From Myxococcota bacterium (GTDB taxonomy: Bacteria; Myxococcota_A; UBA796; UBA9615; JAKLKC01): a stretch of 64,000 nt of DNA. Below, one piece after another: positions 58,117 through 64,000 of this stretch (its first letter is position 1; each line of letters starts with the position of its first letter). The stretch is from contig JAKLKC010000034.1 of the NCBI GenBank assembly GCA_023150875.1, positions 1-64,000 of the forward strand, given 5' to 3'. Made by a program: the position numbers and the translations under genes. Below the pieces are notes generated by a model. The model was given only the letters and a program-made list of their open reading frames with translations, searched no databases and had not been told where the DNA came from.

Positions 58117-59400
58117 ATGCGCCGTCCGGTCGCCGTCATCGGTCTGCTCGCGTCGCTGTTGGCGCTGCTCGGCGTGTGGGTCGCTCTGGGTCCGGGGGTG
58201 GGAGGGCCGGCGGAGGAGGCTGGCCCGGCGGACGCGGCGCCGGTTCAGGCGGCGGAGGTCCGGGGAGGCGACGAGGCCGAGGGCCCGCCCCCGCTCGCGC
58301 CCGCACTCGAGGCAGGCGAGGAAGGAGAGGGGGAAGCGGACGACGAGCCGGCTCACCCCTCCCCCATCTCCTGCCGGGTCATGGACCCCGCCGGGTGGCC
58401 CGTGGACGCCGAGGTCCGCTGCGGCGAGGACGGCCCCGCGTGCCGGGACGAGGCGGTGGGGGAGTACACCTGCCGGTGCGGCGCGGGGTCCGTGACCCTC
58501 CACGCCCGGGCCGAGGGGATCGGGGAGGGCTCGGTCACCGCCGCCCCCGGGGACCGGGTGGTCATTCGACTGAATGGCTACGGGTTCCTGCGTTTCCGAC
58601 TGGTGGCCGACGCCGCGCTGCCCGCTTCGGTCGTGGTGGACGACCGCGGAGACTCCGCCCTCGGGAAGGAGGCCCAGGGCCCCCGCACCCGCCCCGCCCG
58701 GGTGACGGCCCGGATCGGGAAGGCGGGGCGGGTGGAGGTGCCCCTGCTCCCCGGCGTCCACGACGTCGCGGTGCGGGTCGACGGCTTCGACCCTGCCCTG
58801 TTGGAGCCCTTCGCCCTCGGGGCCGGCGAGGTCCACGATGCCGGCGACACCTATCTCTCACGGCCGGGGATCCTGCTGGGCCTCGTGCTCGACACCGACG
58901 GGCGCCCTGCCGCCCGGTCCTGGGTGGAGGTGTGGGACGGCGCCGGCGGGCGGATCGGGAGGGCGTGGTGCGGCGAGGACGGCTTCTTCAGCCTGGAGGT
59001 CCCCTCGGGGGACGTGGAGGCCCAGGCGTTCCGGGCCGACGGCCTGCTCACGGCCCGCTCCCCGCGCCTACACGCGGTCGTCGGTTCGGGGGGCGAGGCG
59101 GAGCTCAGGCTCGTCCTCCCCTCCCGGCGCACCGGCGGCCTCGGGATCCAGATCGCCTCCGCGGGCGACGGGGTCGCGGTCCAGGGGGTCATCCCCGGCG
59201 GCCCCGGCGAGAGGTTGGGGCTGGAGCCCGGAGACGTCATCGTCGCCGTGGACGGCGCCCCCGTGGACGGCCGGGACCTGGACGCCGCCGTCGGCGCCAT
59301 CACCGGCGCCTCGGGCTCCTCGGTGCGCCTGACCGTGCGTCGCGGCGATCAGGTCACCGAGCACACCGCGCGACGCGAGGAGATCCTCGACAACGGGTGA
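58117..59400 (+). CDS. Exported protein with carboxypeptidase-regulatory-like repeats and PDZ domain
   Basis: A 427-residue protein. An N-terminal signal or anchor (AVIGLLASLLALLGVWVAL) and a Glu/Ala-rich linker precede three beta-sandwich repeats of CarboxypepD-regulatory type (ISCRVMDPAGWPVDAEVRCG, ILLGLVLDTDGRPAARSWVEV). A C-terminal PDZ domain follows (GLGIQIASAGDGVAVQGVIPGGPGERLGLEPGDVIVAVDG). No protease domain is present, so it is a binding or scaffold protein. The ATG at 58117 gives the best signal peptide. Two Cys pairs occur in the first repeat. Confidence 0.75.
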   Translation: MRRPVAVIGLLASLLALLGVWVALGPGVGGPAEEAGPADAAPVQAAEVRGGDEAEGPPPLAPALEAGEEGEGEADDEPAHPSPISCRVMDPAGWPVDAEVRCGEDGPACRDEAVGEYTCRCGAGSVTLHARAEGIGEGSVTAAPGDRVVIRLNGYGFLRFRLVADAALPASVVVDDRGDSALGKEAQGPRTRPARVTARIGKAGRVEVPLLPGVHDVAVRVDGFDPALLEPFALGAGEVHDAGDTYLSRPGILLGLVLDTDGRPAARSWVEVWDGAGGRIGRAWCGEDGFFSLEVPSGDVEAQAFRADGLLTARSPRLHAVVGSGGEAELRLVLPSRRTGGLGIQIASAGDGVAVQGVIPGGPGERLGLEPGDVIVAVDGAPVDGRDLDAAVGAITGASGSSVRLTVRRGDQVTEHTARREEILDNG

Positions 59401-59501
59401 GGGGGCTCCCTGGGCTTGTCGGGGAGCCGCTCCGGGCCGATGATCGGGATCGACCGCCCGCGGCCGACGACGTCGGCCCCCTCCGGAGACCCCCGCGCCG
59501 G

Positions 59502-60995
59502 ATGATCCAAGCCCTCCCCGAGACCCTGAGGGTCCTGCTGGACCCGCCGGCCGACGCCCGCGCCCACCCGCGCCACCCCGGCCTGTGGGTGCGCCGCCGC
59601 GCCGCCGCGGAAGGGGCCAGCCCACCCGCCCGGGGGGACGTCCAGGGCGTGCTGGGCGAGGGGCGGTTCGACTGGCTCTTCCGCCTCCCGGGCTCCGCGG
59701 GCTCCGCGGTCCTGTGGGCCGACGGGAGGCACGCCGTGGTCCGGATCGCCCACGACGACCCCGGGGGCGAGAGCGCGCCCCTGCTCCGCGCCTCCATGGA
59801 GCTCCGCCTGCGCCTGCTCCAGCACCCGCTGATCCCCCACGCCCGCAGGATCGAAGCCCGGCGCCGGGCGGGCGGTTGGCGCCTCCGGGTGGCGGCGGGC
59901 AACGACGAGGCGGAGTGGGGCTCAGGGGAGGACGGCGACCCCCTCCTGGAGACTCCCCACGACGTCGAGGCCCGGACCTCCGCCTTCATCACCGCCGCCA
60001 CCGGCTGGAGGATCGTCCGGTGTGGCGAGTGCGGCGGGACCCGCGCCCATCGCCCGGGGGCCTACGCCCCTCCCCCTCCCTGCGGGCGCTGCGGCGCCGC
60101 CGCGGCGGCCTGGCGATGCGGCGGCTGCGGCCTGCTGCTGGCCGAGCCCCGCCCGACGGGGGAAGGCGTATCCGCATGCGCCGCGTGCCGCCCCCGGGTC
60201 TACGAGGCCGACACCTGGCCCTGGGCCTGGCTCCGCCAGACGGCGGGTCGCCTCGACTCCGCCCTCGCGGGCTTGCTGGCCGCGGGGTCCGCGGTGGCGC
60301 TGGAGGATCCCGCCGCCGCGGCCCGCGCCCTCTCGGGCCTCTACCGCCTCTCCGAGTCGGGACCGGGCTCACCCCCCGACGCCTCCGCCGTCCGCCGCCT
60401 CCTCGCCCGCCCCGGCGCCGAGGGCGCCCTGGGCGCCCTGGTCCTGGGGGCTTGGGGGATCTACCGCGCCCCCGGGGACCTCGCCTCCCTCGCCGCCGAG
60501 GGATCGCCTCCGGCGGTGGTCCGGTCCCTCGTGGGCGCCCTGGCCCCCTTCCACATGGGCGCGCTGCCGGCTCCCCGCGGCCCCGGGTCGTTCGCGCCGG
60601 TGGCCGTGGCCCTGCGCCAGCACCTCCCCGCGGGGGCCGCCCCCTTCGCCGACTGGCTCGCCCGGGGCGCCGGGGAGTCCCTTCCCGCCCCCTTCGAGGT
60701 CGAGGCCGCGGCGTGGACCGGGGCGGTCCAGGGGGACGTCCTCGGCTCCTTCCACGCTTCCGAGGCTCGGGTCCTGGCGGCCTACCTCCACGGCGCCCGC
60801 CTCGGCATCGCCGCCACCGCCCTCCCCGGCACCGTGGAGCACCGCGCCCTGCTCGCCGTCCGGGGCGCCCTCGGCCAGGTGACGCCCCCCGGCCCCGACC
60901 CCGGAGCCTGGCTCGGCTACGCCGTCCGCGCCTACGGCGAGGAGCTGGGCCTGGGCACCGCCGCGGCGGCGGTCGTCGGCGGCAGGAGCGCCTGA
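59502..60995 (+). CDS. Zinc-ribbon protein of unknown function
   Basis: A 497-residue protein without signal peptide. Residues about 170-230 hold four CxxC-type knuckles (CGECGG, CGRCGAAAAAWRCGGCG, CAACRP), consistent with two zinc ribbons in tandem. The N-terminal 165 residues are mixed alpha/beta (RFDWLFRLPGSAGSAVLWADG, ELRLRLLQHPLIPHARRIE). The rest is an Ala-rich helical domain. No known family was recognised. It sits between a PDZ protein and a DUF2892-like gene, with no obvious link. Confidence 0.55.
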   Translation: MIQALPETLRVLLDPPADARAHPRHPGLWVRRRAAAEGASPPARGDVQGVLGEGRFDWLFRLPGSAGSAVLWADGRHAVVRIAHDDPGGESAPLLRASMELRLRLLQHPLIPHARRIEARRRAGGWRLRVAAGNDEAEWGSGEDGDPLLETPHDVEARTSAFITAATGWRIVRCGECGGTRAHRPGAYAPPPPCGRCGAAAAAWRCGGCGLLLAEPRPTGEGVSACAACRPRVYEADTWPWAWLRQTAGRLDSALAGLLAAGSAVALEDPAAAARALSGLYRLSESGPGSPPDASAVRRLLARPGAEGALGALVLGAWGIYRAPGDLASLAAEGSPPAVVRSLVGALAPFHMGALPAPRGPGSFAPVAVALRQHLPAGAAPFADWLARGAGESLPAPFEVEAAAWTGAVQGDVLGSFHASEARVLAAYLHGARLGIAATALPGTVEHRALLAVRGALGQVTPPGPDPGAWLGYAVRAYGEELGLGTAAAAVVGGRSA

Positions 60996-61059
60996 GCCTG
61001 CGGGCCACACCGCGGCCCGGGTCTTGCTCGCCGGGACGGGGAGCGGAGGCCACCGCACC

Positions 61060-61545
61060 ATGGAACGTCGCGTCCCACGGCTCGCGCACCGCGTCCACAC
61101 GGACCGGGTGCGCCGCCACAGTCCACCCCGAGCCAACGCCGCCATCGACCGGCGCCTGGAGGAGAGCGTGCTCGACGCCGCGCCCCTTTCCCGCCAGGCC
61201 CTGGGCCGGCGCATCGACGCCCTGGACCAGGAGTGGGACATCGAAAGGTGGCTGGAGCTCAACGCGGGCAGCCTGGCCCTCGGGGGGCTCGGCCTGGGGC
61301 TCGCGGTGGACCGGCGCTTCCTCGCCCTGCCCGCCGTCGTCCTGCCCTTCCTGATCCAGCACGCGGTCCAGGGCTGGTGCCCGCCCATCGCCCTGTTCCG
61401 GCGCCTCGGCGTGCGGACGCGGCAGGAGATCGACCGGGAGCGCTACGCGCTGAAGGCGCTGCGGGGGGACTTCGACGACGTGGCCGCCGCCGACGGGGAC
61501 GCCCGCAAGAGGGCGGAGCAGGCGCTCCGGGCCGTGTGGCGGTAG
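61060..61545 (+). CDS. DUF2892-like inner membrane protein
   Basis: A 161-residue protein whose centre holds two close membrane segments (SLALGGLGLGLAVDRRF and LALPAVVLPFLIQHAVQGW) followed by PPIALFRRLGVRTRQEIDRERYALKALRG. The WCPPIALFRRLGVRTRQEI segment is typical of DUF2892/YgaP-type transmembrane proteins. The N-terminus is Arg-rich and cytoplasmic. The ATG at 61060 has GGAGG ten bases upstream; an ORF start at 61024 has none. It is convergent with the following kinase gene (six bases apart). Confidence 0.72.
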   Translation: MERRVPRLAHRVHTDRVRRHSPPRANAAIDRRLEESVLDAAPLSRQALGRRIDALDQEWDIERWLELNAGSLALGGLGLGLAVDRRFLALPAVVLPFLIQHAVQGWCPPIALFRRLGVRTRQEIDRERYALKALRGDFDDVAAADGDARKRAEQALRAVWR

Positions 61546-61551
61546 GTCGGA

Positions 61552-62811
61552 TCAGGGCGCGGGCAGGAACTCGAGGGCCAGCCAGATCCCGGCGGCGGCC
61601 CCCACCACGGCCGAAGCCGCCCACCACAGCCACGCCGGGGGGACCGCCCGGCGCCAGGCGGGGGTGTGGGCCCCGTCGCGGCCGAGCCCGGGAGAGGGGT
61701 CCGCCGCCGGCTCTCCCTCCGGGGTACGCTCCCGGCGCCTCCGCGGGGGGCGGGCGGGCAGGTCCGCGGTGACCTCCGCCCCCGGCGGCCGGGGGGCACG
61801 GGCCCGCACCGTCACCGGATCCGGGCAGGTGGCGCACCACCACAGCGTCGTCAGGGCGTCCGCCGCGTCCCGGGGGCGGTCGCCGGGGTCCTTCTCCAGC
61901 AGCCGCATCACCAGCTCCACCAGGGGACCCGAGAGCCGGTCGCCGTCGATGGAAGGGGGCGGCGGGGCCTCGAAGGCGTGGGCCCGCATCAGCTCCCGCG
62001 CGTCCCGGCCCTCGAAGGGGGGGCGACCGGTCAGCATCTCGTACATGACGAGACCCACACCGTAGAGATCGCTCTGGGGCAGCACCTCCCGGGCCAGCGC
62101 CTGCTCGGGGGCCATGTACCGGGGGGATCCTACCGTCTCGCCACGGCGGGTCAGCTCCAGGCCCTCCGGGCCCTCGCCGTCCCTCACCTTCGCCACGCCG
62201 AAGTCCAGGACCTTCACGAAGTCCGGCTCGCCCCGGTCCCGGGTGACGAAGATGTTGTCCGGCTTCAGGTCGCGGTGGACCACGCCCCGGCCGTGGGCCG
62301 CGACCAGGGCCTGGAGGATCTGCCCCGCGATCCGCATCGTCCGGGGGGGCCCCAGCGGCGCCTCCCGCCGGATCAGCCGCGACAGTGGCTCCCCCTCCAG
62401 CAGCTCGGTCACCAGGTAGATCCGCCCCCCCTCCATGACCCCCGCGTCGACGAAGGCCACGATGTGGGGATGTCGGAGCCTCCCGATGGTGGAGACCTCG
62501 CGCCGGAACCGCCGCGCCCGGGTGGAACGGCCCGTGGGGTCCGGCCGGAGCACTTTCACCGCCACCGGCCGCCCGCCCCTCTCCAGCCACGCGGCGCGGT
62601 AGACCACCCCCATGGCGCCTCCCCCCATGAGGGCGTCGAGGCGCCAGCGCCCGTCCAGCACGGCGCCGATCATCTCCTCGGGGAGGGGATCGGCCGCCGG
62701 CACCCCCGGCCCCCCCGAGTCCGAGACGGTGTCCTCCGCCCTCGTCGACCCCAGCACCTCGCCGGAGATCTCCTCGAAGGAGTCGGGGCTCATGGTCTCG
62801 GGGCCGGCCAT
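61552..62811 (-). CDS. Membrane-anchored Ser/Thr protein kinase
   Basis: A 419-residue Hanks-type kinase. The domain from residue about 49 has a P-loop GGGAMGVVYRA, VAVKVL, VVHRDLKPDN, LDFGVAKV (DFG intact), GSPRYMAPEQ and the substrate lobe (PQSDLYGVGLVMYEMLTGRPPF). A single membrane helix near the C-terminus (AWLWWAASAVVGAAAGIWLAL) follows a Pro/Arg/Glu-rich linker, leaving only a few residues outside. The ATG at 62811 is used; an ATG at 62793 is also possible. No extracellular sensor is attached, unlike many PASTA or PEGA kinases. Confidence 0.9.
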   Translation of the reverse strand: MAGPETMSPDSFEEISGEVLGSTRAEDTVSDSGGPGVPAADPLPEEMIGAVLDGRWRLDALMGGGAMGVVYRAAWLERGGRPVAVKVLRPDPTGRSTRARRFRREVSTIGRLRHPHIVAFVDAGVMEGGRIYLVTELLEGEPLSRLIRREAPLGPPRTMRIAGQILQALVAAHGRGVVHRDLKPDNIFVTRDRGEPDFVKVLDFGVAKVRDGEGPEGLELTRRGETVGSPRYMAPEQALAREVLPQSDLYGVGLVMYEMLTGRPPFEGRDARELMRAHAFEAPPPPSIDGDRLSGPLVELVMRLLEKDPGDRPRDAADALTTLWWCATCPDPVTVRARAPRPPGAEVTADLPARPPRRRRERTPEGEPAADPSPGLGRDGAHTPAWRRAVPPAWLWWAASAVVGAAAGIWLALEFLPAP

Positions 62812-62950
62812 GGGCCGAGGATCGCCCGCCCCGGGGAATATTGCCAGGGGTCCCGTGGCCGACCCTCCCCGTCGCGCACGCCGATTGCACGGGACGGGCT
62901 CGTCACCCCCGGGGGGCGCCGCCGGCCTCCCCAGGAAACGGGAGCGCACG

Positions 62951-63148
62951 ATGTCCGAATCGACCATGACCGGACTGACATTCCTGCTGGCCCTCGGGCT
63001 GCTGGCGATCTGGGTGATCGCCCTCGCCACCGGCGTCGCCGCGAGCTGGCTGGCGTGGCTCGTCTTCGTGGCTGGGGTCCTCGCCCTGTTCATCGCCATC
63101 GGTGGCGGCCGGGGGGCGACGCGGGGGCGCGCGGGCCACACACCCTGA
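62951..63148 (+). CDS. Small membrane protein
   Basis: A 65-residue protein with two membrane helices (LTFLLALGLLAIWVIALATG and SWLAWLVFVAGVLALFIAIGG) and a basic Gly-rich tail, similar in layout to small DUF-type (Lmo0937-like) membrane proteins. GGGAG precedes the ATG. It is divergent from the kinase gene, 139 bases between starts. Confidence 0.65.
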   Translation: MSESTMTGLTFLLALGLLAIWVIALATGVAASWLAWLVFVAGVLALFIAIGGGRGATRGRAGHTP

Positions 63149-63307
63149 CGCGGGACGGCATGGGATCGGCCCCGGGTCCGGGGGCGGGCAGACCCGGATC
63201 CCCGGCTGCGGGGCACCTTGCCCCCGGCCATGTCGAGGCGTAACCTCGCGCCGCGTTCGGGGAGGCGAGGGCTCGTCACGCGTCCGCCCTCGGGACGTCG
63301 CCGGACC

Positions 63308-64000
63308 ATGCCCCCATCCCGAGAACCGACCCCCGGCCACCGCGGCTTCGTCATCCCCATTGGCGGCGCGGAGGACAAGGTCAGCGCCCGCGCCATCCTG
63401 CGCCGGTTCGTGAAGCTCGCCGGAGGCCGGCAGGCGAGGCTGGCGGTGATCCCCACCGCGTCCCAGCAGTCCTCCACCGGCGACCGGTACCGGGACGTGT
63501 TCCGTGACCTCGGCGCGGGCGACGTGGACGTGCTGGACTACCGCGACCGGGGGGACACCGAGCGGAGCGACTGGCTGGAGTCCCTGGACGAGTCCACGGG
63601 CGTCTTCATGACCGGCGGCAACCAGCTCCGCCTCTCCACCATCCTCGGCGGGACACCGGTGGCGAGCCACGTCCGCCGCCTCAACGCCCGGGGCGTGCAC
63701 GTCGCGGGGACCTCGGCGGGCGCCGCCTTCGTCTCCGAACACATGATCGCCTTCGGCCGCGAGGGCGCGACACCCATCGCCGGCCAGGTGACCCTCGCCC
63801 CGGGCCTGGGCCTGACCAACCGCGTGATCGTCGACCAGCACTTCCGGCAGCGGGACCGCCTGGGCCGCCTCATGACCGCCCTGGCCTACAACCCCTTCGC
63901 CATCGGCGTGGGCCTGGACGAGGACACCGCCGCGTTCCTCGGCCCGGACAACCGCGTCGAGGTGGTGGGCTCGGGAGCCATCACCATCGTGGACGTCTCG
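63308..64000 (+). CDS. cphB: Cyanophycinase, 3' end outside window
   Basis: 231 codons up to the window edge, open and in frame. Motifs of the S51 peptidase cyanophycinase follow in order: FVIPIGGAEDK, LAVIPTASQQS, FMTGGNQLRLS, GTSAGAAFVSEHMI (nucleophile Ser) and IVDQHFRQRDRLGRL (His). It cleaves cyanophycin (a multi-Arg-poly-Asp reserve) to beta-Asp-Arg dipeptides. The family is around 270-280 residues, so only the last part is missing. No cyanophycin synthetase is seen in the window. Confidence 0.9.
   Translation, partial: MPPSREPTPGHRGFVIPIGGAEDKVSARAILRRFVKLAGGRQARLAVIPTASQQSSTGDRYRDVFRDLGAGDVDVLDYRDRGDTERSDWLESLDESTGVFMTGGNQLRLSTILGGTPVASHVRRLNARGVHVAGTSAGAAFVSEHMIAFGREGATPIAGQVTLAPGLGLTNRVIVDQHFRQRDRLGRLMTALAYNPFAIGVGLDEDTAAFLGPDNRVEVVGSGAITIVDVS

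Overview
The window is very GC-rich and gene-dense. It looks chromosomal, from a Myxococcota-like (delta-proteobacterial) bacterium. Signs of this are two Ser/Thr protein kinases (one fused to a formylglycine-generating-enzyme-like domain), an FHA protein, FG-GAP and thrombospondin-3-type Asp-rich surface proteins, a MYXO-CTERM-like C-terminal tail, and at least five lipoproteins whose lipidated Cys is followed by an Asp-rich DDDT-type linker. A two-membrane cell is implied by a BtuB-type TonB-dependent receptor, a Pal-like lipoprotein and GroEL/DnaK of standard length. I cannot name the genus. No rRNA, tRNA, CRISPR array, insertion sequence or replication origin was recognised.

Layout. 1-9.2 kb: a methyltransferase behind a Fur-box-like promoter, two secreted proteins, treZ with a GH57-like protein, and a DDDT lipoprotein. 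9.2-15.7 kb: an FHA protein and exonuclease III on the minus strand, then a cobalamin riboswitch followed by btuB, a BtuG-like beta-propeller lipoprotein and a small Cys-rich lipoprotein, then a GWxTD-like protein. 15.8-24.4 kb: a minus-strand moxR-bat operon (MoxR, DUF58, DUF4381-like, BatA, a fused BatB/BatC, BatD, BatE) with several four-base overlaps. 24.6-32.8 kb: chaperones and quality control, with dnaK and dnaJ leftward, groES-groEL rightward, a nitrilase-fold protein that has lost its catalytic Lys and Cys, and htpX. 32.9-37.3 kb: three tandem two-helix paralogues, pal, infA and a Gly-rich RRM protein. 37.3-45.1 kb: a CAP-domain lipoprotein, a NeuA-like protein, two tandem paralogous DDDT lipoproteins, a structured intergenic element, an S9 peptidase, a lipoprotein and a universal stress protein whose ribosome-binding site lies inside a perfect hairpin. 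45.1-50.9 kb: M48 peptidase-TPR, kinase-FGE fusion, TSP3 protein. 50.9-57 kb: DapA-family aldolase, two metallophosphoesterases, a methyltransferase, and a GMC oxidoreductase with a small partner. 57-57.9 kb: a HEPN/MNT toxin-antitoxin pair whose antitoxin carries a fused ribbon-helix-helix domain, behind a palindromic operator. 58-64 kb: a PDZ protein, a zinc-ribbon protein, a DUF2892-like protein, a kinase, a small membrane protein and a cyanophycinase cut by the window edge.

The most interesting systems are the riboswitch-controlled BtuB/BtuG-like/Cys-rich lipoprotein operon, the self-operator RHH-MNT/HEPN module, and the tandem membrane-protein paralogues with a shared C-terminal aromatic signature. 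Functions are inferred from reading the translations; no database search was possible.
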